Origin: Moritella yayanosii
GTDB taxonomy: Bacteria > Pseudomonadota > Gammaproteobacteria > Enterobacterales > Moritellaceae
Direction of reading: 5' to 3'
Assembly (NCBI RefSeq): GCF_900465055.1
Contig: NZ_LS483250.1
Location: 2,914,001 to 2,978,000 of the forward strand
DNA: 64,000 bases
Position numbers and translations under genes: made by a program. Shown here one piece after another: positions 47,882 through 57,477 of this stretch (positions within the stretch are counted from its first letter, which is position 1; every line of letters begins with the position of its first letter). A model generated the notes under the pieces. That model had not been told where the DNA came from. It saw only the letters and a program-made list of their open reading frames with translations, and did no database searches.

Positions 47882-49165
47882 TTACGCTGTTTTAGCTACT
47901 GCATTTGTTTCTTCTGTTGCATATGCAATTTCAAGGTTTAGTTCACCTTCACTCTTAGCAACAATCGTGTTTACTGCTGTATCACCAACAACATTAGCTG
48001 CCGTACAGAACATATCGTTGATACGGTCAACCGCGGCGATAATTGCTAACGCTTCAATAGGCAGACCAAGTTGTGTTAGTAACACACCAATCATCACGAT
48101 ACCGCCACCAGGTACACCACCTGCGCCAACTGATAATAACAGGATAGTTAGACCCATAGTAAACATATCAGCCACTTGCAGTGGAGTTCCGTATGCGTTA
48201 GCAGCAAATACTGTCGCAATTGAGATGTAGATAGATACACCTGACATATTCATTGTTGCGCCTAGCGGCACACCAAAACCAGCCACTGTTTTCGATACAC
48301 CAATCTTATCCGTAAGGGTACGCATTGTTACCGGGATAGTCGCATTTGAACTTGCCGTAGACAGTGAGAATAATAGCTGCTCACGGATTTGACGACGGAA
48401 TAGAGCTGGGCGGATACCCGTTGTAGCCCATACTGCTAGTGGGTATACAATTAGGATCCATACTACAAGTAATGAAACAACCAGACCGACATAACCTGCT
48501 ACTGAAGCCAGTGTAGCGCCGTTTAATGTTGCACCTAATTGGATCATCAGGGCAAATACACCAATTGGTGCAAAACTCATGATTAGGCTAACGAGTTTCA
48601 TCATCACGTCATTGGCAATTTGGAATGCATTAACCACTGGACCACCTTTAGTATCTAGCGCTTGAATTGCGAGACCTGTGATGATTGCCATGAAAATGAT
48701 TTGTAACATGTCACCCGAAGCAAATGCTTGCACAGGGTTGCTCGGTACGATGTTGACAATCATTTGACCGATATCAGGTGTTTCGGTTGATGCCAGGTGT
48801 ACTGCAGTACCGCCTAGTTCAGCCAGGTTAGCGCCAACACCAGGTTGTACGATCATTGCCACAACAAGGGCAACCGTAATAGCAATCGCGGTATTCAGCA
48901 GGTAAAGGAAAAAAGTTTTACCGCCTAAACGACCAAAACTCTTAATGTCTTTCAGTTCACATACACCACATACAATAGAGATGAATACTAGTGGCACAAC
49001 CATTAATTTGATTAGTGATACAAACATAGTACCGACTGCTGTAGCAGTACCGACCAAGTATGTATCAAGGAATGATCCTGCACCAAAGCCGTACTGCACG
49101 ATTGTACCCAGTAACAAGCCCACAAACAGGGATATAAATATTTTCGAACTTAGTGATTTATCCAT
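47882..49165 (-). CDS. Dicarboxylate/amino acid:cation symporter (DAACS family)
   Basis: 427 aa with about 8 hydrophobic helices and two re-entrant hairpins typical of the GltP/DctA/SstT family: the serine-rich FSLSTASSNATIP (HP1) and SVGAGGVPGGGIVM (HP2), plus GATMNMSGVSIYIS with the NMxG-type Na+/substrate motif. The substrate could be glutamate, serine, alanine or a dicarboxylate; the nearby ald gene suggests, but does not prove, amino acid uptake. Confidence 0.9.
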   Translation of the reverse strand: MDKSLSSKIFISLFVGLLLGTIVQYGFGAGSFLDTYLVGTATAVGTMFVSLIKLMVVPLVFISIVCGVCELKDIKSFGRLGGKTFFLYLLNTAIAITVALVVAMIVQPGVGANLAELGGTAVHLASTETPDIGQMIVNIVPSNPVQAFASGDMLQIIFMAIITGLAIQALDTKGGPVVNAFQIANDVMMKLVSLIMSFAPIGVFALMIQLGATLNGATLASVAGYVGLVVSLLVVWILIVYPLAVWATTGIRPALFRRQIREQLLFSLSTASSNATIPVTMRTLTDKIGVSKTVAGFGVPLGATMNMSGVSIYISIATVFAANAYGTPLQVADMFTMGLTILLLSVGAGGVPGGGIVMIGVLLTQLGLPIEALAIIAAVDRINDMFCTAANVVGDTAVNTIVAKSEGELNLEIAYATEETNAVAKTA

Positions 49166-49222
49166 AACAAACTCAGCCTTTCAATTATCATAGTAGTGTG
49201 TGTTTTTTACTTATATATTTTT

Positions 49223-49252
49223 TTTATATTTTTACAATTCTTTGCACTGCAA
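49223..49252 (-). promoter_or_regulatory. Candidate promoter of the DAACS symporter
   Basis: On the minus strand TTGCAG (-35), 18-bp spacer and TATAAA (-10), about 58 bp upstream of the start codon. Confidence 0.45.
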
Positions 49253-49660
49253 GATTTGATGGGTGGAGAGTATTACAACTCTATTAGCTATGGGAAGCAG
49301 TTCAATCATCTAGTGCTAGGAAAATTGAGGTCGGTCACATATTCAAGCATTTTTTACCCTTTTACGACTACGTAACATCTATATAATCATCAATAAAACC
49401 CCCTTTAAATTAAGAAACAGCAATTTTATTGGGTTAAAACCGCCAAAAACCCTTACATACTCAAAAGTAGGCAGTATATCAACAATGGAGTAAATATAAA
49501 AAACGAGCGATTATTAACAAAGGTAGTGATTTATAGCGTAAATTTAACCTAAGTTACCCTTACAGACTGAGAGAGTAAAAAACAGCAGAGTATTAACGAG
49601 GATAAAAAGTGAAAAAGGCACTCAGAAAGGCTCTGAGCACCCGAAATATAAACTAGGTAA
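49253..49660. other. Intergenic region without recognised features
   Basis: AT-rich, no ORF longer than about 30 codons that looks coding and no strong hairpin. A weak interrupted palindrome near 49618-49638 could end the Bax-like transcript but is not convincing. Confidence 0.4.
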
Positions 49661-50632
49661 TTATTCTACCACATGGATTTTTATTGGTTCTTCTGCCGTT
49701 ACAGTGTCATTTTCAACAACATCCGCAGGCTTGTTAGGCTCAACTTTTGTTGAATCACTACTTTTCGCTTCAACAAAAGTTGAATCGGGAGTCAGATTAA
49801 TGGTCTCTGGTAACTCCATCGTATCGTCGACAATAATGTCAGTCACCACAGGTTTTGGTGCTGCACACAACGCATAATCCGTGTTGGCATTATGACGCCA
49901 GAATTGACGGTTGTGACGGATCATTGCGCGGATCTCAGCAATGTACGCCTCTTTTCTTTCCGAGTAATTAATTAATCCCGCGGCTAATGCACAAGCATTA
50001 ATATCCGCACCATATAAACGTTGCTCACTGCGGATCTTACGTAACAGTAAATAACTTTGATTACGATTAATGTTACGGAAATACGAACGCACCGAACCTG
50101 CTATCGAATCAAAGCTGGCCACTTCGTGTGCAGCACCTTCTTCACGTTGATTTGGTACTAGGCCGCAGCCTTTGCTAAAGCACCATTGACCAAAAAAGTT
50201 ATGTCCAAGTTTCGCAAAGCGTGATGAACCCCAACCCGTCTCATTCGCTGACTGACTAAATACCAACTCTTCTGGGATCACATCAACGTGTAACAATAAC
50301 GCACTAATCAAGGCAAGGTCATTATCAGCAGTCACTTTATACATACTGGCCATATCTTGCAGTTGCGTTTGCTCTTGTGGGGTTAATGTTGTTTTAGCCT
50401 GCCATTGAGTTAGCAGTGCACGCTCTGCTAATACTTCCGCAGTCACGGTATCAAATGCGGGTTGTAGATAATTAAAGAATGCGGTTTTCTTGGCGGTGAC
50501 ATCACTGATAGCAGCAAAGTCTGGCACATCTGATTTTTCAACTTCAATAGCATCATCAGATTGCAGGAAGGTATCAAGACCAAAAATACTCAGTCCAATA
50601 AACAGGAATAAAATTGTTATTTTCTTTTGCAT
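49661..50632 (-). CDS. Bax-like exported glucosaminidase-domain protein
   Basis: 323 aa from the ATG at 50632; an upstream ATG at 50647 lies inside the ald terminator stem. The hydrophobic N-terminus (MQKKITILFLFIGLSIFG) is a signal peptide or anchor. The mannosyl-glycoprotein endo-beta-N-acetylglucosaminidase-type domain (about 95-260) carries SQSANETGWGSSRFA with the catalytic Glu, and GHNFFGQWC. The C-terminal tail is Glu/Asp/Thr-rich and low complexity. It resembles E. coli Bax. Probable periplasmic peptidoglycan hydrolase. Confidence 0.82.
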   Translation of the reverse strand: MQKKITILFLFIGLSIFGLDTFLQSDDAIEVEKSDVPDFAAISDVTAKKTAFFNYLQPAFDTVTAEVLAERALLTQWQAKTTLTPQEQTQLQDMASMYKVTADNDLALISALLLHVDVIPEELVFSQSANETGWGSSRFAKLGHNFFGQWCFSKGCGLVPNQREEGAAHEVASFDSIAGSVRSYFRNINRNQSYLLLRKIRSEQRLYGADINACALAAGLINYSERKEAYIAEIRAMIRHNRQFWRHNANTDYALCAAPKPVVTDIIVDDTMELPETINLTPDSTFVEAKSSDSTKVEPNKPADVVENDTVTAEEPIKIHVVE

Positions 50633-50633
50633 A

Positions 50634-50664
50634 TAAAAAAGCACCATTAATAAATAATGGTGCT
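50634..50664 (-). terminator. Terminator between ald and the Bax-like gene
   Basis: A perfect 10-bp stem (50640-50649 with 50655-50664), 5-base loop, followed by TTTTTT on the minus strand. The T-run ends 1-2 bases before the ATG of the Bax-like gene, so the hairpin's 3' arm contains the only ribosome-binding-like sequence (GGTG). Confidence 0.85.
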
Positions 50665-50694
50665 AATTTAACACGTTAATTGCAAAGAGCTAGA

Positions 50695-51810
50695 TTATAG
50701 GATCATGCTCTTTGATGTAACGAACGGTAAATTATGTGCTTCAGCAACATCTTGAACAGTTATTTGACCAGCAATAACGTTTAGGCCGTTTAGTAGATGC
50801 TCATCTTGTGTTAATGCTTCTTTCCAACCTAGGTTAGCAAGCTTGATGATGTACGGTAGTGTGGCATTGTTTAATGCGAACGTAGATGTTTTCGCAACAG
50901 CACCAGGCATGTTAGCAACACAGTAGTGAACAACGTCATCAATGATGTAAGTTGGGTCTTGGTGTGTTGTCGCGTGTGAAGTTTCGAAACAACCACCTTG
51001 GTCAATCGCAACGTCAACAACAGCAGCACCAGGCTTCATGCGTGAAATTAGGTCTTTCGTTACTAGTTTCGGCGCAGCTGCACCTGGAACTAATACCGCT
51101 CCAATCACAAGATCAGCTTCTAATACATATTTTTCAATGGCATCGTGTGTTGAATAAACCACTTTCAAACGACCATCGAATTGGTTGTCTAGGTTAGCTA
51201 GTACAGTAAGGTTACGGTCTAACATAGTTACGCTAGCGCCCATACCAACAGCCATTTTCGCTGCATTCATACCTACAACACCGCCGCCGATAACAACAAC
51301 GTTGGCAGGAGCAACACCCGGTACGCCACCCATAAGAAGACCACAACCTCCTTGTGATTTTTCTAATGCTTGTGCGCCAGCTTGAATTGCCATACGACCA
51401 GCAACAGCAGACATAGGCGCAAGTAGTGGTAAACCACCGTTTGCATCAGTTACGGTTTCATAAGCAATACAAATTGCATTACTCTTGATTAGATCTTCTG
51501 TTTGCGCTAAATCAGGTGCAAGGTGTAAATAAGTGAATAACACTTGGCCATCACGTAACATTGCACGTTCAACAGGTTGTGGTTCTTTTACTTTTACAAT
51601 CATGTCTGCAGTTGCGAAAATTTCAGCCGCAGTTGTTAAGATTTTTGCGCCAACAGTTTCATAATCACTGTCGCTAAAACCAATACCAGCACCAGCACAT
51701 GTTTCAACATAAACTGTATGGCCATGTGTAATAAGCTCTCTTGCACTCGCAGGAGTCATACCAACACGATACTCATGATTTTTAATTTCTTTAGGTACGC
51801 CGATAATCAT
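50695..51810 (-). CDS. ald: Alanine dehydrogenase
   Basis: 371 aa. NAD-dependent interconversion of alanine and pyruvate plus ammonia. N-terminal [23 protein letters not shown], substrate residues in VKVKEPQP and TYLHLAPD, and the Rossmann [21 protein letters not shown] (about 170-190) followed by the LDRN acidic stop are all canonical. Sits downstream of the ilvD terminator as an independent unit. Confidence 0.97.
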   Translation of the reverse strand: MIIGVPKEIKNHEYRVGMTPASARELITHGHTVYVETCAGAGIGFSDSDYETVGAKILTTAAEIFATADMIVKVKEPQPVERAMLRDGQVLFTYLHLAPDLAQTEDLIKSNAICIAYETVTDANGGLPLLAPMSAVAGRMAIQAGAQALEKSQGGCGLLMGGVPGVAPANVVVIGGGVVGMNAAKMAVGMGASVTMLDRNLTVLANLDNQFDGRLKVVYSTHDAIEKYVLEADLVIGAVLVPGAAAPKLVTKDLISRMKPGAAVVDVAIDQGGCFETSHATTHQDPTYIIDDVVHYCVANMPGAVAKTSTFALNNATLPYIIKLANLGWKEALTQDEHLLNGLNVIAGQITVQDVAEAHNLPFVTSKSMIL

Positions 51811-52000
51811 ATGCTGTTCACTCCGATTTATGGTTTATTTAACTGGCTTATAAAAGCTTCTCGATATATAGGTGGAGTATATACATAGAATCACAAAATT
51901 AATCACTGAATATCGAGCTAATTTTAACAAAAGTTTATATAACATTTGTTAAATCGATGTTGAACAGAACATAATTTTTTCTGTGAGCAAGATCGCCCTC

Positions 52001-52048
52001 AAAAAAAAGGGCTCAGTAGTAATCATAGTCGATTATCACTGAGCCCTT
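52001..52048 (-). terminator. Terminator of the ilvLGMED operon
   Basis: Long hairpin: 11 bp (52007-52017 with 52038-52048), one mismatch, then 6 more pairs to a 6-base loop, reading into eight T on the minus strand. It lies 44 bp past the ilvD stop and closes the operon before ald. Confidence 0.9.
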
Positions 52049-52092
52049 GATATAGATCATGGTGAATTGTTAGATCATACTAACGAAGTAAG

Positions 52093-53940
52093 TTAGATCA
52101 GGTTTCTATCGCGTACCGCACCTTTATCTGCACTCGTCGCAAAATAACCGTAAATACGTAATGCTTGTGTTACTTTCCGTTCGCGTTTTTCAACCGGTTT
52201 CCAGGCTAATTCCCCGCGACTTTCCATGTCAGAGCGGCGCGCAGCCAGTACATCATCAGCAACAACCAAATTCATTGAACGCTCAGGAATATTAATATCA
52301 ATAATATCGCCATCTTCCACTAAACCGATCAAGCCGCCACTGGCGGCTTCTGGTGAAACATGACCAATAGACAGACCCGAGGTACCACCGGAAAAACGAC
52401 CATCAGTAATAAGTGCACACGCTTTACCCAGTCCCATCGATTTCAAATAACTGGTTGGGTACAACATTTCTTGCATACCCGGACCGCCTTTTGGCCCTTC
52501 ATAACGAATAACCACCACGTCGCCGGCTTTAATTTCGCTGGCTAAAATAGCACTTACTGCAGAATCTTGGCTTTCGAATACCCGTGCGGTACCACGAAAC
52601 AATAAATTATCATCGGCGACACCCGCCGTTTTAACGACCGCGCCATCGACGGCAATATTACCGGTTAATATCGCCAGACCACCTTCTTGACTGTAGGCAT
52701 TCTCGATTGAACGGATACAACCGTTAACACGATCATCATCGAGTGAATCCCAACGGCAATCTTGGCTAAAGGCTTTTGTGGTACGGATACCAGCTGGGCC
52801 TGCCGAATACATTTTCTTCACTGCGTCAGATTGAGTAGTAATAATATCAAATTTCGCTAACTGCTCAGCCATGGTCATGCCCATTACGGTCATATTGTCA
52901 GTATGCAATAAACCGGCACGGTTCAACTCACCCAAGATCCCCATCACCCCACCGGCGCGATGCACATCTTCCATATGATAGAGCGGCGTTGACGGTGCCA
53001 CTTTACATAATTGCGGCACTTTACGTGATAACGCATCCATATCGTCCAAGGTATAATCAACCTCGCCTTCAATGGCCGCAGCGATTAAATGCAATACTGT
53101 ATTGGTTGAACCACCCATGGCGATATCTAGCGTCATGGCATTTTCAAAGGCGTCACGATTCGCAATATTACGCGGTAATACCGATTCATCATCTTGCTGA
53201 TAATAACGCTTACACAGATCGACAATACGACGACCAGCATTTAAGAACAATTCTTCACGATCAACATGCGTAGCAACTAATGAACCATTACCCGGTTGCG
53301 ATAACCCTAATGCTTCTGTTAAACAGTTCATTGAGTTGGCAGTAAACATACCCGAACATGAACCACACGTAGGACACGCGCTGCGTTCTACTTTTTCAAC
53401 ATCTTCGTCTGACACATTTTTATCTGCGCCCATCACCATGGCATCCACTAAGTCTAACTTAATAATCTGATCTGATAATTTAGTTTTACCGGCTTCCATC
53501 GGGCCACCGGAAATAAAGATAACCGGAATATTCAGACGCAATGCCGCCATTAACATACCTGGGGTGATCTTGTCGCAGTTAGAAATACATACCAGCGCAT
53601 CCGCACAATGGGCATTAACCATATATTCAACAGAATCAGCAATCAGATCGCGAGACGGCAAGCTATATAACATGCCGTCGTGACCCATGGCGATACCATC
53701 ATCAATGGCAATGGTATTAAATTCTTTTGCGATACCGCCCGCTTTCAAAATTTCGCCTGCGACCAATTGGCCCATGTCTTTTAAATGGACGTGGCCTGGC
53801 ACAAACTGGGTAAATGAATTAGCAATAGCAATAATTGGTTTGCCGAAATCTTCTTCTCGGGTACCGGTTGCACGCCACAGGGCGCGAGCACCTGCCATAT
53901 TACGGCCTTCGGTAGATGTTGCAGAACGCAGTTTAGGCAT
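52093..53940 (-). CDS. ilvD: Dihydroxy-acid dehydratase
   Basis: 615 aa from the ATG at 53940 (GGAGAG upstream), matching the ~616-aa E. coli protein. Fe-S enzyme of valine/isoleucine synthesis. Iron-sulfur cysteines lie in [11 protein letters not shown] and [19 protein letters not shown]; the family's [19 protein letters not shown] motif is near the C-terminus. Third structural enzyme of ilvGMED. Confidence 0.97.
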   Translation of the reverse strand: MPKLRSATSTEGRNMAGARALWRATGTREEDFGKPIIAIANSFTQFVPGHVHLKDMGQLVAGEILKAGGIAKEFNTIAIDDGIAMGHDGMLYSLPSRDLIADSVEYMVNAHCADALVCISNCDKITPGMLMAALRLNIPVIFISGGPMEAGKTKLSDQIIKLDLVDAMVMGADKNVSDEDVEKVERSACPTCGSCSGMFTANSMNCLTEALGLSQPGNGSLVATHVDREELFLNAGRRIVDLCKRYYQQDDESVLPRNIANRDAFENAMTLDIAMGGSTNTVLHLIAAAIEGEVDYTLDDMDALSRKVPQLCKVAPSTPLYHMEDVHRAGGVMGILGELNRAGLLHTDNMTVMGMTMAEQLAKFDIITTQSDAVKKMYSAGPAGIRTTKAFSQDCRWDSLDDDRVNGCIRSIENAYSQEGGLAILTGNIAVDGAVVKTAGVADDNLLFRGTARVFESQDSAVSAILASEIKAGDVVVIRYEGPKGGPGMQEMLYPTSYLKSMGLGKACALITDGRFSGGTSGLSIGHVSPEAASGGLIGLVEDGDIIDINIPERSMNLVVADDVLAARRSDMESRGELAWKPVEKRERKVTQALRIYGYFATSADKGAVRDRNLI

Positions 53941-54032
53941 CGGTTCTCTCCATGAAACAAAATATACAGTCAATAAAAGAGGCAGCTCTGCGCCTCACCT
54001 TAATAATAAAAAGTAATAATCTATCCAGACGA

Positions 54033-54962
54033 TTAACTTGGGTCAGCCACGTAATCCAGCCAACCCCATTTGTCTTCACTCTGACCTTTAATCAACGCAA
54101 AGTAAGCAGTCTGTAGTTGTTCTGTAATTGGACCACGTTTACCCGTGCCAATGTCAATACGATCAACTGAACGTACCGGGACAACTTCCGCCGCCGTACC
54201 GCACATGAACATTTCATCCGCTAAATACATGGCTTCTCGGGCAATCGACTCTTCACGCACCTCATAACCAAAGTCACGCGCTAGAACCATTAAGGTATCA
54301 CGGGTTAAACCCGGTAAGATGCATGCCGTTGTCGGCGGCGTATAGATCACGCCATTTTTAACGAAGAATAAGTTCTCACCAGCACCTTCAGAAATGGTGC
54401 CATTCACATCCAAGGCAATACCTTCATCGTAGCCATGGCGTTTCGCTTCTGACGAGATCAGCTGTGACGATAAATAGTTACCACCGGCTTTGGCACCAGT
54501 AGGAATTGTATTCGGCGCTAAACGATTCCAAGAGCTCACGCAAACATCTACGCCTTTTTCCAAGCTTTCATCGCCTAGATAAGAACCCCAGTTCATAGCA
54601 GCAACAAGCGCGTCGCATACGGTTGATTTAGGTGTTAAACCCAGTCCAACATTACCAATATAAGCCAGCGGACGTAAATAAGCATTGGTAAGGCCATTGG
54701 CTAGTACCGCATCTTTACAGGCCTGTTCTATTTCTTGTTTTGAATAAGGGATGCTCCAGCCATAAATTTTAGCGGAATCAAATAGACGTTGAACGTGTTC
54801 TTTTAAACGGAAAATAGCGGGACCTTTCGGCGTATCATATGCTCGAATACCTTCAAATACCGATGAGCCATAATGCAATGCATGCGTAAATATACTCACT
54901 TTAGCCTGAGATTCCGGTACCATCTTTCCATTAAACCAAACTTGCTGTTCAGTATTCGCCAT
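54033..54962 (-). CDS. ilvE: Branched-chain amino acid aminotransferase
   Basis: 309 aa from the ATG at 54962, the same length as E. coli IlvE; the longer frame to 55052 is non-homologous. Fold type IV PLP enzyme with KAGGNYLSSQL (PLP Lys), ALDVNGTISEGAGENLFFV and TRDTLMVLARD. It catalyses the last transamination for Val, Ile and Leu. Confidence 0.97.
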   Translation of the reverse strand: MANTEQQVWFNGKMVPESQAKVSIFTHALHYGSSVFEGIRAYDTPKGPAIFRLKEHVQRLFDSAKIYGWSIPYSKQEIEQACKDAVLANGLTNAYLRPLAYIGNVGLGLTPKSTVCDALVAAMNWGSYLGDESLEKGVDVCVSSWNRLAPNTIPTGAKAGGNYLSSQLISSEAKRHGYDEGIALDVNGTISEGAGENLFFVKNGVIYTPPTTACILPGLTRDTLMVLARDFGYEVREESIAREAMYLADEMFMCGTAAEVVPVRSVDRIDIGTGKRGPITEQLQTAYFALIKGQSEDKWGWLDYVADPS

Positions 54963-55075
54963 AATCGCGTCTTCCCTTATGCTGTAATTTTGTATTATTT
55001 TAAATAACGCCAGTTCTTGCATCCTGCAATCCATGCACACCAGCGTTTTCAATAAAGTGTTATATTGCAGTGCTG

Positions 55076-55330
55076 TTATATAGTAGCTATGTGCTGAACG
55101 CTTAATTTACGCACATCAAATAACTTATCTAACTGTTTATAGAGGAAATCAATCCCGCGTTCTCCAGATACTGTAACCGTAATCTTTATGCCATTACAAT
55201 CATTCATTTGTACCGAATTCATGTGACTAATACGAAAGCCGCGATGACGAATAACACGTAATACCCGCTCTAAAATCTCCAGCGTATTGGTGGCTTCAAT
55301 CACCACTTCATGTACTTGTTTAAAACTCAT
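55076..55330 (-). CDS. ilvM: Acetolactate synthase II small subunit
   Basis: 84 aa single ACT domain ([35 protein letters not shown]). Regulatory subunit of acetohydroxyacid synthase II. The start overlaps the end of ilvG by 11 bases, as in enterobacteria, giving translational coupling. Confidence 0.93.
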   Translation of the reverse strand: MSFKQVHEVVIEATNTLEILERVLRVIRHRGFRISHMNSVQMNDCNGIKITVTVSGERGIDFLYKQLDKLFDVRKLSVQHIATI

Positions 55331-56978
55331 CGTATTGCTCCAACATCTCGCCGTTATTAACCCCAGGTGGCACTAATGGCCAGACATTTTCTTGTTCTGA
55401 TATTTGTACATGCAAGAAATACGCACCATCACTGGCCAGCATACGGTCCATTGCTGGTTGCACTTGCTCTTTAATCACCACCGTTTCACCGGGTATACCA
55501 CATGCCGCGGCTAGCGCCACAAAGTCAGGGTTATCATCGAGAATAGTCTGCGATAACCGACCATCAAAAAACAGGGTTTGCCATTGGCGCACCATACCGA
55601 GACGTTGATTATCGATTAATACAATCTTAATTGGTAATTTAGCCCGGTTAATCGTCACTAACTCTTGGATGTTCATCATAATAGAACCATCACCCGTGAC
55701 TACAACAGGCATCGCATTAGGACGCGCAAGCGCCGCACCAACTGCCGCCGGCAACCCAAAACCCATAGTACCAAAACCGGCACTGGATAATAAGTTTTCC
55801 GGTTGGGTAAATGTCATGTGTTGTGCAGTCCACATCTGGTGCTGACCAACATCACACGCCACCAGATGATCTTCAGGTAAGCTGGCAGACAATTGTTTCA
55901 ATAACAGCGGGGCATAGATAGCGATGCCGGGATGATCATAACGAAAAGCGGTGTCGACTTTCATCTCTAAGGTATGTAAACGCCAAGGCGCGATATCCAA
56001 GGTCATTTTCAACGCGGGTAGAATAAGTTTTAAATCGGTTGTGATCGCAACGTTAGCAACGCGTAATTTATGGTGTTCACAGGCATCAATGTCGAGATGG
56101 ATAACTTTGGCATATGGGGCAAACTCATCCAGTTTACCGGTTACCCGATCATCAAAACGGGCACCGACCGCAATCAACAGATCACTTTCTTGTACCGCTA
56201 AGTTAGCCGCTTTCAGACCATGCATCCCTAACATACCCAAATAATAAGGGTGTTCAGGATCAGCACTGCCTATGCCTTTTAATGTGCAGACCATGGGAAT
56301 ATCTAAAGCCGCCGCTAATTCACGCAATTCAGGTACCGCATTCGCCATACCAACGCCACCACCAACGTACAATATCGGTTTTTTAGCCGCGTGTAATAAT
56401 GCCCGAGCAGCAGCGACTTCGTCATCCACCAAGCCATCTAACGGCGGTAATTCTAGTAATTCTGATACCGTCTCACACGCCATTTCGGCCAGCTGAATAT
56501 CTTTAGGAATATCAATTAATACTGGGCCAGGACGGCCAGTGGTCGCAATGGTAAATGCTTCGGCAATAATACGGTCTAAATCATTTTGGTCTTCAACCAA
56601 AAAGCTGTGTTTGGTACACGATAACGTCATGCCAAGAATATCCACTTCTTGGAACGTATCCACACCTATCAAGGCGCTCGGTACTTGCCCTGTGAACGCA
56701 ACCACAGGGATCGAATCTGCCATTGCTTCAGCTAAACCTGTCACTAAGTTCGTTGCACCCGGACCTGACGTCGCAATACAGACACCGACTCGAGCGCCAG
56801 CACGTGCATAACCCAACGCCGCCATGATAGCACCTTGCTCATGTCGCGCTAATAAATGCGCCACACCACCATCATATAACGCATCATACAATGGCATGAT
56901 CGCGCCGCCAGGATAACCAAATACTTGGGTTACACCCTGTTTACGTAAAGCATTTACAATAAACTCTGTTGCTTTCAT
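55320..56978 (-). CDS. ilvG: Acetolactate synthase II large subunit
   Basis: 552 aa, intact (unlike the frameshifted ilvG of E. coli K-12). ThDP enzyme with catalytic Glu in [16 protein letters not shown] (about 47), the FAD-associated middle domain and the ThDP motif [12 protein letters not shown] ... [11 protein letters not shown]. It condenses pyruvate with pyruvate or 2-oxobutanoate. First structural gene after the ilvL attenuator. Confidence 0.97.
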   Translation of the reverse strand: MKATEFIVNALRKQGVTQVFGYPGGAIMPLYDALYDGGVAHLLARHEQGAIMAALGYARAGARVGVCIATSGPGATNLVTGLAEAMADSIPVVAFTGQVPSALIGVDTFQEVDILGMTLSCTKHSFLVEDQNDLDRIIAEAFTIATTGRPGPVLIDIPKDIQLAEMACETVSELLELPPLDGLVDDEVAAARALLHAAKKPILYVGGGVGMANAVPELRELAAALDIPMVCTLKGIGSADPEHPYYLGMLGMHGLKAANLAVQESDLLIAVGARFDDRVTGKLDEFAPYAKVIHLDIDACEHHKLRVANVAITTDLKLILPALKMTLDIAPWRLHTLEMKVDTAFRYDHPGIAIYAPLLLKQLSASLPEDHLVACDVGQHQMWTAQHMTFTQPENLLSSAGFGTMGFGLPAAVGAALARPNAMPVVVTGDGSIMMNIQELVTINRAKLPIKIVLIDNQRLGMVRQWQTLFFDGRLSQTILDDNPDFVALAAACGIPGETVVIKEQVQPAMDRMLASDGAYFLHVQISEQENVWPLVPPGVNNGEMLEQYDEF

Positions 56979-57028
56979 TAATCTACATCCCTTTAAACAT
57001 CATTCTTGTAAACCGTTAAACGCCAAAC

Positions 57029-57060
57029 AAAAAAAAACCCCGGTTATCAACCGGGGTTTT
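57029..57060 (-). terminator. ilv attenuator terminator
   Basis: A perfect 12-bp GC-rich stem (57034-57045 with 57049-57060), 3-base loop, then nine consecutive bases T on the minus strand. It lies 18 bp after ilvL and 50 bp before ilvG, the expected place for the attenuator. Confidence 0.92.
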
Positions 57061-57078
57061 CTTATTGCTGGATTAAGC

Positions 57079-57174
57079 TTATTTTCGCTTAGCAGTAAGT
57101 TCCCGGCTTGGTAATTTAATAATTACCACCAGAATGCTAACCACAATAATAAGACGCGAAGTAAACCCAAACAT
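57079..57174 (-). CDS. ilvL: ilv leader peptide
   Basis: 31 codons from ATG (57174) to TAA (57079). Residues 8-21 read LIIVVSILVVIIKL, a dense run of Leu, Ile and Val codons that allows ribosome stalling to sense branched-chain aminoacyl-tRNA, as in E. coli ilvL and similar leaders. A terminator follows, completing a classical attenuation module for ilvGMED. Confidence 0.92.
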   Translation of the reverse strand: MFGFTSRLIIVVSILVVIIKLPSRELTAKRK

Positions 57175-57213
57175 ATAACTAATCCAACAACTCTATAAAA
57201 TTTTTATGATTCA

Positions 57214-57242
57214 TTATTAGCATGGCAAATTTATTTAAGCAA
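57214..57242 (-). promoter_or_regulatory. ilvLGMED promoter
   Basis: On the minus strand TTGCTT (-35), 17-bp spacer and TAATAA (-10), about 40 bp upstream of the ilvL ATG, giving a leader of roughly 150 nt to the attenuator. The remaining gap up to comM (57243-57477) is AT-rich with no further clear signal. Confidence 0.55.
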
Positions 57243-57477
57243 GCCTTTAACCACGTTTAAAATAACTCAAACCACCAAATAAATGCACAGTGGCAATTCA
57301 AAATATTTAAAAAAAAACAAATTCCAGTTTAAAAAGTCACACATGACAAACATCACAAAATAGGCTGTGGTAAATAGGCCTTGCTTAAGGTTTTAAAATA
57401 ATCCACCTAATTCAGTAGCCTCTGTCATTAATTACACTACGGTTTAAGCTTGAGTAGCAACTTAGCAAGGGTAATGA

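Noticed and set aside
49600-49645. Interrupted hairpin after the Bax-like gene
   Set aside because: The arms pair poorly with a mismatch and there is no clear T-run, so I did not call a terminator.
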